In this document: positions 18,273-26,262 of the stretch, one piece after another
Layout of the letters: each line of letters begins with the position of its first letter
Numbering within the stretch: position 1 is the first letter of the stretch
Assembly (NCBI GenBank): GCA_963696025.1
Contig: CAVOII010000004.1
Span: 496,001-560,000 of the forward strand
Length of the DNA: 64,000 bases
Reading direction: 5' to 3'
DNA from: JABCYV01 sp963696025
GTDB taxonomy: Bacteria; Acidobacteriota; Terriglobia; Terriglobales; Acidobacteriaceae
Position numbers and translations under genes: made by a program
Notes under the pieces: model-generated
Told to the model about the DNA's origin: nothing
The model's input: the letters and a program-made list of their open reading frames with translations, nothing else
The model's database searches: none

Positions 18273-19139
18273 ATGTCATCTACACGTCCGGTTCGTCCGC
18301 AAGCCGCCGTGACGGAGATTCCCCCGGTCCCTTTGACCATCGAGGGCTACAGCGTGCTGCACCAGATGATGCGGGTGCGATGGGCGGCGTGGCGCCAGTT
18401 ACGTCCCGCGGAGAAGACCGAAATCCTGGACGAGGCGAGCGTGGCGCTGAAGAAGATGGAACAGAATGCCAGCGGGCAGTCGGGGCTTTATTCGCTGCTC
18501 GGGCACAAGGGCGATCTGATGTTTGTCCACTTTCGTCAATCTTTCGATGAACTGAACCGAGCCGAACTCGAGCTGGCGCGTTTGCGATTGAGTGATTATC
18601 TGGAACCGACTGCATCTTACCTGTCGGTCATTGAGTTAGGACTGTACGAATCGAGCATTAAGGCTTATCGCGATCTTACTGATCGCGGCGTTGAACCGCA
18701 TTCCGAAGGATGGAATCGCGCAATTGCTGAAACGGTGGCGCGTCAGAAGGAAGCCATGCGTCCGCGGCTTTTCCCGGAGCTTCCCCAGCATCGCTATATC
18801 AGTTTCTATCCGATGGACCGGCGCCGCGGCGAAGACAAGAACTGGTATACCTTGCCCATCGAGGAGCGGGCACGGCAGATGAACGAGCATGGCCTGGTGG
18901 GGCGCCGGTATGCTGGCGAGGTCAAGCAAATCATCAGCGGGTCGATTGGATTCGACGATTGGGAGTGGGGTGTCGACCTGTTCGCTGACGATCCTCTGGT
19001 GTTCAAGAAGCTGATTTATGAGATGAGGTTTGACGAAGTGAGCGCGGTGTATGCGCTTTTCGGGCATTTTTATATTGGCGTGCGCTGTCCGGCCGAGGAG
19101 TTGGGGAAATTGTTGGGCGGCGAGTTGCCAGGGAACTGA
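18273..19139 (+). CDS. hemQ: Coproheme decarboxylase / chlorite dismutase family (HemQ)
   Basis: The 288-residue protein is of the chlorite-dismutase fold as used in HemQ/ChdC, which converts coproheme III to heme b with peroxide in the coproporphyrin-dependent heme pathway. The predicted radical Tyr is Tyr179 in YISFYPMDRRR and the proximal heme ligand is His206 in RQMNEHGLVGRR. There is no Arg in the distal position typical of true chlorite dismutases that I can identify, and length agrees with HemQ. AAGGAG lies five bases before the ATG. The neighbours (cupin, AhpD-like, DUF1572) follow closely and may belong to the same transcript. Confidence 0.87.
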   Translation: MSSTRPVRPQAAVTEIPPVPLTIEGYSVLHQMMRVRWAAWRQLRPAEKTEILDEASVALKKMEQNASGQSGLYSLLGHKGDLMFVHFRQSFDELNRAELELARLRLSDYLEPTASYLSVIELGLYESSIKAYRDLTDRGVEPHSEGWNRAIAETVARQKEAMRPRLFPELPQHRYISFYPMDRRRGEDKNWYTLPIEERARQMNEHGLVGRRYAGEVKQIISGSIGFDDWEWGVDLFADDPLVFKKLIYEMRFDEVSAVYALFGHFYIGVRCPAEELGKLLGGELPGN

Positions 19140-19166
19140 AGCGCGGTGACGATAGTCGGAGACAGA

Positions 19167-19562
19167 ATGGCTACGCTTGGATTGATCGAATACGAAGACG
19201 CAAGCCTGGCGGTGCGCGCGGTTTATGACGACATCATGGCCACGCGCAAGACTGACTGGATCAATAATTTCTGGAAGGCCATCGCGCACGATCCCGCCAC
19301 GCTGAAACGGACCTGGGAAGACATCAAGCAAATCATGGCGCCGGGGGCGCTCGATCCGTTGGTCAAGGAGATGATTTATCTGGCGGTAAGCATCAGCAAC
19401 CAGTGCGGCTATTGCATCGCTTCCCACACGGTTGGAGCTAGGAATAAGGGTATGACGGATGCCATGTTTCAGGAGCTGATGGCGGTGGTCGGCATGGCGA
19501 ACCAAACCAATCGATTGTCGGCGGGCTATCAGGTCGAGATCGATGAACAGTACAAAGGGTGA
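19167..19562 (+). CDS. AhpD-like / carboxymuconolactone decarboxylase family protein
   Basis: The start at ATG 19167 is preferred over GTG 19146 because GGAGA lies just upstream. The 131-residue protein has the AhpD fold signature: KEMIYLAVSISNQCGYCIASHT, with Cys80, Cys83 and His87. In alkylhydroperoxidase AhpD these Cys/His residues reduce a partner peroxidase. Many family members are thiol-dependent peroxidases with other partners. It starts 27 bases after hemQ; a peroxide-handling role next to HemQ, which consumes peroxide, is an attractive inference but not proven. Confidence 0.85.
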   Translation: MATLGLIEYEDASLAVRAVYDDIMATRKTDWINNFWKAIAHDPATLKRTWEDIKQIMAPGALDPLVKEMIYLAVSISNQCGYCIASHTVGARNKGMTDAMFQELMAVVGMANQTNRLSAGYQVEIDEQYKG

Positions 19563-19573
19563 GGATCAGGAAG

Positions 19574-20122
19574 ATGCCAGTTAAGTTCATGACGTCGTAT
19601 CGGGAAGATTCGGCGGCTGTCTTTGGGTACTACAAGAAGCTGGCGGAGCGCGCCATCGAGCAAATGGCCGACCAGGAGCTGTTCGCAGTGTTGGACGAGG
19701 AAATGAACTCGATCGCAATTATCGTCAAGCACATGGCTGGCAACATGCGTTCGCGCTGGACAGATTTTCTCACCAGTGATGGCGAGAAACCGGACCGCGA
19801 TCGCGATAGTGAGTTCATGGAGCCGCCTGCGACCCGCGAGGCTCTGATGAAACTTTGGGAGGAAGGGTGGGGTTACGTGTTCGCCGCGCTTGAGCCGCTC
19901 AGCGATGCGGACATGAGCCGTACGGTGACGATACGGGGCGAAGCACACTCGGTGATGCAGGCGATCAATCGCCAGATCGCTCACTATGCTTATCACTGCG
20001 GCCAGATCGTACTATTGGCGAAACACTTCCAAGGTCCGCAATGGAAATCTTTGAGCGTGCCTCGAAATAAGTCTGCCGAGTTCAATCGGAAGGTGTTGGC
20101 GAAGGAAGTCAGCCAGCGCTAA
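19574..20122 (+). CDS. DUF1572 (DinB-like) protein
   Basis: The frame is open from GTG 19559, overlapping the AhpD-like stop as GTGA, and an ATG follows at 19574; either could be the start. The 182-187-residue product begins MPVKFMTSYREDSAAVFGYY and contains MNSIAIIVKHMAGNMRSRWTDFL and INRQIAHYAYHCGQIVLLAKHF. These are the His-bearing helices of the DUF1572 branch of the DinB superfamily (a metal-binding four-helix bundle). No specific activity is known for the family. Its overlap with the upstream gene points to translational coupling. Confidence 0.83.
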   Translation: MPVKFMTSYREDSAAVFGYYKKLAERAIEQMADQELFAVLDEEMNSIAIIVKHMAGNMRSRWTDFLTSDGEKPDRDRDSEFMEPPATREALMKLWEEGWGYVFAALEPLSDADMSRTVTIRGEAHSVMQAINRQIAHYAYHCGQIVLLAKHFQGPQWKSLSVPRNKSAEFNRKVLAKEVSQR

Positions 20123-20471
20123 GTTTTCGTCTTTCGGTTTTTGGTTGTGCGCTTCTTGGCTGCGAGATTCTTGCGTGTGGTTTCGGCCGCGGGAACTTAA
20201 ACTCGAATCGCTTCATATCTACGTGACGGCCGCGAAACTGCACACCCTCGGCTTCCAGGCGCAGGCGTTGTTCGATAGCGGACTCTCCGCGGAGTTTGAT
20301 CTCACCTCCCGCGCCCAAAACCCGCTGCCAGGGCAGTCCGAAAGAACTGTGCAGCGTTCGCGCGACTTGCCGCGCAGCTCCGGGGAATCCCGCGGCGCGA
20401 GCTATGGCGCCGTAGGTGGAAACTTTGCCGCGTGGAATTTTTTGGATGGTAGCTACGATTTTTTTATGCAT
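20109..20471 (-). CDS. atl: Alkyltransferase-like protein (MGMT family without the active Cys)
   Basis: The start is the ATG at 20469-20471 (MHKKIVATIQKIPRGKVSTY), the natural beginning of the family domain; longer frames upstream overlap other genes. The 120-residue product has the methylguanine-methyltransferase DNA-binding fold: KVSTYGAIARAAGFPGAARQV (helix-turn-helix with the Arg finger) and SSFGLPWQRVLGAGGEI. The active-site PCHR is replaced by PWQR (Trp48), as in Atl1/eATL proteins. These bind O6-alkylguanine without repairing it and hand the lesion to nucleotide excision repair. The C-terminal tail is Lys/Arg/Pro-rich. The 3' end overlaps the DUF1572 gene by 14 bases. Confidence 0.85.
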   Translation of the reverse strand: MHKKIVATIQKIPRGKVSTYGAIARAAGFPGAARQVARTLHSSFGLPWQRVLGAGGEIKLRGESAIEQRLRLEAEGVQFRGRHVDMKRFEFKFPRPKPHARISQPRSAQPKTERRKLSAG

Positions 20472-20512
20472 AGCGTATTCGCAGTTACGGCGTCGCGCCG
20501 GCGTTCTTAAGT

Positions 20513-20935
20513 TTAAGGCTTGGTGATCAATGCCAGACCAGCCAGGCACAACACGATCCCCGCGGCATTCTTTCCTGATAGTTGCTCGTGAAAGAAGATC
20601 AGACCGATAAAGACCAACAATAGGGCGCTCGCCGTATTGCCGATCACTGAAACTAAGCTGATCTTCCATCCGGTGCGATAGGCAAGTAAGACGGCCAGTT
20701 CCACTCCGACGATCGATATACCTACGACGTAGCTGGCCCAGTTCACATTGCGGAGCGAGGTGCCCGTCGTACGTGGAGGATACAACGGCAAGAGCAGCAG
20801 TGTCGCGAACAGTGCGGTGATGTAATTTACCGCCAGAGACAAGACTGGACTGACTTCCGAGGGAATGGATTTCTGGCCGATGTGGTAGAAGGTTGTGCCC
20901 AGGATCATGATTATGATGGGGAGATAGAACATCAT
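20513..20935 (-). CDS. Short DMT/EamA-type transporter (four helices)
   Basis: A 140-residue membrane protein with one EamA repeat: MMFYLPIIIMILGTTFYHIGQ, YITALFATLLLLPLYPP, WASYVVGISIVGVELAVLLAY, VIGNTASALLLVFIGLIFF and GIVLCLAGLALITKP. Full-length drug/metabolite transporters have ten helices; single-repeat proteins like this form dimers, as in SMR-like transporters. The conserved motif FFHEQLSGKNAAGIVLCLAGL is typical of the EamA end. The substrate is unknown. It lies upstream of, and may be co-transcribed with, the alkyltransferase-like gene. Confidence 0.8.
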   Translation of the reverse strand: MMFYLPIIIMILGTTFYHIGQKSIPSEVSPVLSLAVNYITALFATLLLLPLYPPRTTGTSLRNVNWASYVVGISIVGVELAVLLAYRTGWKISLVSVIGNTASALLLVFIGLIFFHEQLSGKNAAGIVLCLAGLALITKP

Positions 20936-20969
20936 CGCTGACCTGCTTTCTCCGTTGTTTGCGGAAATT

Positions 20970-21012
20970 CTTTAACCGCAAAGTTCGCAAAGAACAGCCA
21001 CCAAGACCGCAG
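20970..21012. repeat. CAAAGTTNGCAAAGAA word repeat, copy 2
   Basis: TTCTTTAACCGCAAAGTTCGCAAAGAAC-type sequence between the DMT and YeiH-type genes, matching 18106-18150 with few changes. Confidence 0.5.
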
Positions 21013-21063
21013 AGCAGAGCTGCGCGTATGTTTTGAAAACTGGATCCCCGCCCGGTCCCCGCA

Positions 21064-21987
21064 CTACAGCGCAATCCATCCTTCGCGGATCAGCCACAGC
21101 GATCCTACTGAAATCAGCAACCACAGGACTACGCCTTGCAGCAGCGGTCGGTGGCCGACTTGTTTCAGGGTCGCTATCGAAATACCGCTGCCGATCAGGT
21201 AGAGGGTCGCGGTCAATCCAATCTTCGCTATTTTCGCCAGAACACCGTAAGCCGGGAGACCGGCTGGAAGATAAGTGTTGCAGACCGCTGCCAGACAGAA
21301 CAGCGCGATGAACCACGGCCACTGGATCTTGGCTTTGGCATGCTTGACCACAGCGGTGGCGACCGCCACCGGGACAATCCAGAGGGCGCGGGCAAGTTTG
21401 ACGGTGGTGCCCACGGACAATGCGACTGCACCGTACTTGGCGCCGGCGCCAACAACAGAACTGGTGTCATGAATGGCCAGCGCAGCCCAGAGTCCGAATT
21501 GAGTCTGAGTCAGCTTCAGGGTTGATCCGATCGCAGGAAAGATAAGTAGTGCCACGGAATTGAGCACGAAGACGGTGCCCAGGGCGATCGCCATCTGTTC
21601 GTCAGTGGCGTGAATGATAGGCCCGACAGCGGCGATAGCACTGCCGCCACATATGGCGGTGCCAGTCGATATCAGAAACGACGAGATGCGCTCCACCTGC
21701 AGGAGTCCGCCCAGGGTCAGGCCAACCATCATGGTAAGACTGATGCTGAGCAACGTGTAGACGAAGCCGCTACGGCCGGCACGGATCACATCGTGCAAAT
21801 TCATTCCGAACCCGAGGCCGACGACAGACGCTTGCAGTAGATATCGGGAAAGTTTTTTCGCGCTCTGGTCGAAAGGATGAACGAACGTCAAACCAAAAAC
21901 CAGGCCCAGAGCAAGGGCCACCGGCGGAGACGCGAATCCGCTGGCGGCGACAGCAAGGCCAAGGACAAAGACTATCTTCTGAATCAT
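21064..21987 (-). CDS. YeiH/UPF0324 family putative sulfate exporter
   Basis: The 307-residue membrane protein has about 10 hydrophobic segments. Family features are SAKKLSRYLLQASVVGLGFGMNL, ISSFLISTGTAICGGSAIAAVGP and FGLWAALAIHDTSSVVGAG. These are hallmarks of the UPF0324/PSE (putative sulfate exporter) family, of which YeiH is the E. coli member. Transport of sulfate or sulfonates is a family-level assumption and has not been shown for most members. No cysteine or sulfur genes are adjacent. Confidence 0.85.
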   Translation of the reverse strand: MIQKIVFVLGLAVAASGFASPPVALALGLVFGLTFVHPFDQSAKKLSRYLLQASVVGLGFGMNLHDVIRAGRSGFVYTLLSISLTMMVGLTLGGLLQVERISSFLISTGTAICGGSAIAAVGPIIHATDEQMAIALGTVFVLNSVALLIFPAIGSTLKLTQTQFGLWAALAIHDTSSVVGAGAKYGAVALSVGTTVKLARALWIVPVAVATAVVKHAKAKIQWPWFIALFCLAAVCNTYLPAGLPAYGVLAKIAKIGLTATLYLIGSGISIATLKQVGHRPLLQGVVLWLLISVGSLWLIREGWIAL

Positions 21988-22123
21988 TCCTGGTGGAACA
22001 TGTTCAGCGGACCATGCTTAGTCTGAGGGAACCGACCGGGCGGGCGCGAACCGAGTCTGCAAGCCTGCTTTGCGAGAGTCAGGCCTGCCCGGAGCGGAGT
22101 CGAAAAGACCCAATCGAACCGAT

Positions 22124-22480
22124 TTATGCCGCTGCACCCTGGTGGTAAGACTCAAGCGCCGCTTTTTCGCTGTCGTAAATCTGGAAAATCGTGACCAGTT
22201 TCGTGACCTGCAACACATCGTCGACCCGGGGCGTAAGGTTAGCCAATTTGATCGAGCTGCCGGCGTTTTGGGCGGTTGCGTATAGAGCGACCAGCGTTCC
22301 CAGCCCGCCGCTGTCGATATAATTCACACCCGCCAAGTTCAGCACGATGCGCTTGCTCTGCGCGATTACTCTCCTTACGGTATCGCGCAGGGCGGCGGTT
22401 TCTTCGCCGAAGACAATGCGGCCGTGGCAATCCACAATCGCAACGCCATCCACAGTTCGCAAGCTCAGTTTCAGTTCCAC
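22124..22480 (-). CDS. STAS-domain anti-sigma-factor antagonist
   Basis: The GTG at 22478-22480 is chosen because AGGAGG sits five bases upstream. The 118-residue product is a single STAS domain: VELKLSLRTVDGVAIVDCHGR, LNLAGVNYIDSGGLGTLVALY and LANLTPRVDDVLQVTKL. Ser57 in DSGGLG is at the position phosphorylated in SpoIIAA/RsbV-type antagonists. Such proteins release a sigma factor or a regulator by binding a partner kinase (anti-sigma factor). No partner kinase gene is adjacent. It is divergent from dnaX, with 147 bases between starts. Confidence 0.87.
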   Translation of the reverse strand: MELKLSLRTVDGVAIVDCHGRIVFGEETAALRDTVRRVIAQSKRIVLNLAGVNYIDSGGLGTLVALYATAQNAGSSIKLANLTPRVDDVLQVTKLVTIFQIYDSEKAALESYHQGAAA

Positions 22481-22627
22481 GGGGCCCTCCTCAAGGCTGG
22501 CACGGCAGCCCAGGCTCACAAAGGTTATCTCTACACGCCGGGTTTCGCAAGCAAATCATCGCAGCGGCGGCTTGGCGACCGGAACGTCGTGGGTCAGCCA
22601 TCACGTATAATCGAATTACCTCCTCAA

Positions 22628-24469
22628 ATGAGCTATCAGGTCCTGGCCCGCAAATACCGTCCGCAGAACTTTTCCGAGGTAATTGGGCAGGAGCACGTTA
22701 CCCGGACGCTGAAGAACGCGATCGAGCAAGGACGAACCGCGCACGGATACATTTTCAGCGGGCATCGCGGCATCGGTAAAACTACGGTCGCCCGCATTCT
22801 GGCCATGGCGCTGAATTGCCGTTCGTCTGATAAGCCTGTGGTCGAACCGTGCGGCGTCTGCGACTCCTGCACCGAAATTCGCGCGGGAAATTCGGTTGAC
22901 GTCATTGAGATTGACGCAGCCACGAACCGCGGCATCGACGAGATTCGCGAATTGCGCGAGGCAGCCCGCTATCGTCCGGCGCGGGATCGCTTCAAGATCT
23001 ACATTTTGGATGAGGCGCACCAGATCACCGATGCGGCTTTCAATGCTCTATTGAAGACGCTAGAGGAGCCGCCGGGGCACGTGGTTTTCATGCTGGCGAC
23101 TACCCAACCCGAAGACATTCCTCAAACCATTCGTTCGCGCTGCCAACACTTCAGTTTTCGTGCGGTGCGTTTCGAAGAAATTCTGGGCCAACTGAAAGAT
23201 CTGACTGCAAGAGAAAAGATGGAGGCAGACGAAGATGCCCTCGCGCTGATAGCCGAGGCCGGCGACGGTTCCATGCGGGATGCACTGTCCATTCTGGACC
23301 AGGCGATCGCGTCTTCTGGAGGCCGGTTGAGCGCGGATGAGGTCAGGCAGTTAGTGGGCGCGACTCCTTCCGGTGTGCTGGAAGAAGTGATGCAAGCTGT
23401 AGCCCAGGGATCAAGTGAGACGGTGCTCCGGCTGGTGGACCGCCTGATCAGCGAAGGTCACAGCCCTACCCACTTCGCGCGACAGGTGGTGCGATTTCTG
23501 CGTAATGCAGTGGTGGCCAGGGTTGCCGGTGGTGACTCTTCCCTGCTGCAGATTTCGAGTGACGAACGCCAACGCGTGGTGCGAGTAGCAGAATTGTTCA
23601 GCGAAGAGGACCTGGCACGGCATCTGCAGATCATGTTGCGCACCCACAGCGAGCTCGGCTACAGACAAGAACAACGTTTTCATCTGGAGTTGGGACTGCT
23701 GAAGATGACGCATGCGCAGCGGCTGCTGCCACTCGAGCAGTTGCTGAGCGACGCGGGCGTGATGAGCGCTCCGAAGCCCGCTGGAAAGCCCACGATTGTC
23801 CCGGAAAACAAGACGCCGGAGTTGCCCTCGTCGAGATCAGGCCATCTTTCTCCTTCTCCTTTTGCGGCTGATTCGGCGCGGAAGAGCGGTTCGAAATCCG
23901 AGATGTCGGCGGAGATGACTCCGGCCGGTGGTCCGCGAGTGCATGCGCCTGGGTCGGCCAACGCCCATGTGGTTATGGGATCGGCAGCGCTGGCAGAAAT
24001 GACGCGCTCTGAAGCCGAGGTGATTGCTCCGGAGCCGGAAATTGCTTTAGAAGTTCAGCGCGCCCAGCCAGCTGATCTGCGCCAGACGGTGCTGAATGCA
24101 TTGGCGGATGGCGGCCGTCGCATGCTGACCGCAATGCTGGAAACTGGCGAGTGGCAAGTCGAAGGAAGTGAACTGGTGATCAAAGTGGCTGCGTCGGCGG
24201 CCGTGATTGACATGTCTCTGGGGGCGGATGCCAAACGGCTGATGATTGCGACCGCGAGTGGGGTGCTGGGCCGAGCACTGAAGCTGAAGGTCGTTCCCGG
24301 AGAGATGACGCAGAGTCCGGGTCACAGTACGGAAGCTGGCCCGGCACCGGTTCGGCCCACTTCGAACGGTGGACGGGGACGGGTCGAGCAGGAACCAGTG
24401 GTGCGTCGCATGAAGGAGAAATTCGGCGCGGAGATCAGGACGGTCATCGATTATAAAGAGAGGCGGTGA
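22628..24469 (+). CDS. dnaX: DNA polymerase III subunit gamma/tau
   Basis: The start at ATG 22628 gives MSYQVLARKYRPQNFSEVIGQEH, the standard N-terminus. A longer open frame upstream overlaps the STAS gene and is rejected. The 613-residue clamp-loader ATPase shows the Walker A in SGHRGIGKTTVA, a zinc module CGVCDSCTE, Walker B DEAHQIT, and the sensor/SRC motif RSRCQHFSF. The C-terminal 250 residues are less conserved, as expected for the tau tail that contacts polymerase and helicase. It loads the beta clamp at replication forks. The gene is followed 67 bases later by ybaB, a common dnaX-ybaB-recR order. Confidence 0.95.
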   Translation: MSYQVLARKYRPQNFSEVIGQEHVTRTLKNAIEQGRTAHGYIFSGHRGIGKTTVARILAMALNCRSSDKPVVEPCGVCDSCTEIRAGNSVDVIEIDAATNRGIDEIRELREAARYRPARDRFKIYILDEAHQITDAAFNALLKTLEEPPGHVVFMLATTQPEDIPQTIRSRCQHFSFRAVRFEEILGQLKDLTAREKMEADEDALALIAEAGDGSMRDALSILDQAIASSGGRLSADEVRQLVGATPSGVLEEVMQAVAQGSSETVLRLVDRLISEGHSPTHFARQVVRFLRNAVVARVAGGDSSLLQISSDERQRVVRVAELFSEEDLARHLQIMLRTHSELGYRQEQRFHLELGLLKMTHAQRLLPLEQLLSDAGVMSAPKPAGKPTIVPENKTPELPSSRSGHLSPSPFAADSARKSGSKSEMSAEMTPAGGPRVHAPGSANAHVVMGSAALAEMTRSEAEVIAPEPEIALEVQRAQPADLRQTVLNALADGGRRMLTAMLETGEWQVEGSELVIKVAASAAVIDMSLGADAKRLMIATASGVLGRALKLKVVPGEMTQSPGHSTEAGPAPVRPTSNGGRGRVEQEPVVRRMKEKFGAEIRTVIDYKERR

Positions 24470-24536
24470 CAGGTCGTGGGTATCAGGGCCGAGACCCAAA
24501 AGCCCTGAGACCCGGAACCCGACACCGAGGGCTTCT

Positions 24537-24842
24537 ATGGGCGGATTTAATCTGCAGGAACTGATGTCGCAGGCCAAGCGACAATATGAAGTGCTGCAGA
24601 AAAAGATGGCGGAGACGGTCGTCGAGGGTTCCTCGGGGGGCGGGAGTGTGACCGTCAAGATGGATGGTCGCAAGCAGGTACTAAGCATCAAGATTGATCC
24701 CGAAGCGGTAAAGGCGGGCGACCTGGAAATGCTGCAGGATCTCATCACGGCGGCCATCAACGGCGCGGGTCGAAAGGTCGACGACGCGATCCAATCCACC
24801 ATGGGCGGCATGTTAGGGGGAATGGGTATCCCAGGATTGTGA
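24537..24842 (+). CDS. ybaB: YbaB/EbfC family nucleoid-associated protein
   Basis: The 101-residue product begins MGGFNLQELMSQAKRQYEVLQ and has the family core VVEGSSGGGSVTVKMDGRKQ followed by IKIDPEAVKAGDLEMLQDLI. Members are small dimeric DNA-binding proteins that coat DNA and are often encoded between dnaX and recR, exactly as here. The C-terminal GGMLGGMGIPGL tail is usual. It probably shares a transcript with dnaX; recR follows after a 280-base spacer that holds a palindromic repeat. Confidence 0.93.
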   Translation: MGGFNLQELMSQAKRQYEVLQKKMAETVVEGSSGGGSVTVKMDGRKQVLSIKIDPEAVKAGDLEMLQDLITAAINGAGRKVDDAIQSTMGGMLGGMGIPGL

Positions 24843-24882
24843 TTCCGAGCGGGGCGAGTGCCGGGGAAAGAAATGCATCAGG

Positions 24883-25045
24883 TTTGGAAGGGCACGAGCT
24901 TGGTCGTGCCGTTGAACAGCTGCAGAAGCGTCCGCGCTTTAGCGCCTCAGGCAAGGGTATGGAAAGTCGGTGGTAGTTGCGCCGATCTGGCGCGTAGTCG
25001 AATTTGGTGCAGCACGCGGCACGGCTTAAGCCGTTCCCTTCCAAA
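24883..25045. repeat. Palindromic REP/MITE-like element between ybaB and recR
   Basis: A 163-base element bounded by TTTGGAAGGG (24883-24892) and its complement CCCTTCCAAA (25036-25045). The inner ends also match: ACG, then a stem-forming part, then CGTGCCG on each side. It has no open frame of interest. The layout (near-terminal inverted repeats plus an internal hairpin) suggests a mobile or structural interspersed repeat. Confidence 0.65.
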
Positions 25046-25121
25046 GCCACTTTTGCTGGGTTCTATTTTCTTCGCGGCATGAAGGCCGTTCAGGATGAGA
25101 ATCTAGTTTGAGGGCCATATC

Positions 25122-25721
25122 TTGAGTCGATTTGCGGAACCGATGGCGCGGCTGATCGAGGAGCTGAAGAAGCTGCCGGGCATCGGCAGCAAAACGGCGC
25201 AGCGGCTGGCGTTTCACATCCTGCGCTCGAATGAGGAAGACGCCGAGGCGCTGGCGGCGGCCGTCCGTGACGTGAAGGCCAATCTTCGGTTGTGCTCCGT
25301 CTGCAACAACATTACCGACGTTGACCCTTGCGCTTACTGCGCTAACGCCACCCGCAACCAGCGGCTGGTTTGCGTGGTGGAAGAGCCCACGAATATCCCG
25401 TCGATCGAGAAGACCAAGCACTTCAACGGCGTCTATCATGTGCTGCACGGCTTGATTTCCCCGCTCCATGGAGTGGGTCCGGAGCAATTGCGCATTGCGA
25501 ACCTGATGCGGCGGGTCAATGACGGCCAAGTTGATGAGGTGATCATCGCCACCAATCCGACGGTCGAAGGCGAGGCCACGGCTACTTATCTCTCAGGACA
25601 ACTGAGGCGAGCGGGGTTGAAAGTGACCCGCATCGCCATGGGCATCCCGGTAGGCAGTGACATCGAATACGCGGATGAAATCACCATGCTGAAAGCCATG
25701 GAGGGCCGCCGGGAGTTGTAG
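25122..25721 (+). CDS. recR: Recombination mediator protein RecR
   Basis: The 199-residue product starts at TTG 25122 with GAGGG about eight bases upstream (LSRFAEPMARLIEELKKLPG). It has the helix-hairpin-helix region (LPGIGSKTAQRLAFHIL), the four-Cys zinc finger CSVCNNITDVDPCAYC at about 64-79, and the Toprim domain (VVEEPTNIPSIEKT, GLISPLHGVGPEQL, NPTVEGEATATYL). With RecF/RecO it loads RecA at single-strand gaps. Gene order dnaX-ybaB-recR supports the call. Confidence 0.95.
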   Translation: MSRFAEPMARLIEELKKLPGIGSKTAQRLAFHILRSNEEDAEALAAAVRDVKANLRLCSVCNNITDVDPCAYCANATRNQRLVCVVEEPTNIPSIEKTKHFNGVYHVLHGLISPLHGVGPEQLRIANLMRRVNDGQVDEVIIATNPTVEGEATATYLSGQLRRAGLKVTRIAMGIPVGSDIEYADEITMLKAMEGRREL

Positions 25722-26262
25722 TCGTCAGACGTTCCACGAAACTGCTTCGCGTCGAATCCACGATCATCATGCAGCGATACGTTCGGACGTTCGGATAGGC
25801 GCTGGTTCGGGGTCGAATAACGTCACTTGGGCCGGCTTGTGATCGGCTTACGTGCCGATTTGGGCGATGCTCGCGCGGTCAGGCAGGTCCGGTTCGTCTT
25901 ACTGATTCAGCAATCCGTGCGTCAGCACTGGGGCTCGCTGATAGCGTTTGCCTTCGGGAGTTTTCAGTTGGTGCTAACGCTGTTTACAACATCTCTAACG
26001 ACGTCGGTCGTGTCAAGGGACTTGGGGTTTCATTTTAGTAAGTCGGTGCATACTTTCCCCTCAGCGCAGACGCACTGGTTCCTTCGAGAGAGCAACGGTC
26101 TTTACTTCTCGATGATTTGTATCCAACCGCATGGCTCGGCCCGTTTTCTTCATCATTGTGGTGGCGTAGCCCACCAGACATCTCTTCGGTCACGCTCGAT
26201 CATGATGTGTTGTGCAAACTCCCCTCCCATGGGGAGGCGGGCAGCCTATTCAGTTGACCCGG
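25722..26262. other. Spacer between recR and IS110, no gene recognised
   Basis: About 540 bases. The only notable structure is a GC-rich palindrome CTCCCC-TCCCAT-GGGGAG at about 26219-26236, 26 bases before the transposase stop codon. It may be a subterminal feature of the IS110 element. No recognisable protein is encoded on either strand. Confidence 0.4.

Noticed and set aside
20472..21074. 5' extension of the alkyltransferase-like frame
   Set aside because: It overlaps the DMT transporter gene; the family domain starts at 20471.
22424..22627. 5' extension of dnaX
   Set aside because: Overlaps the STAS gene; the conserved N-terminus begins at 22628.
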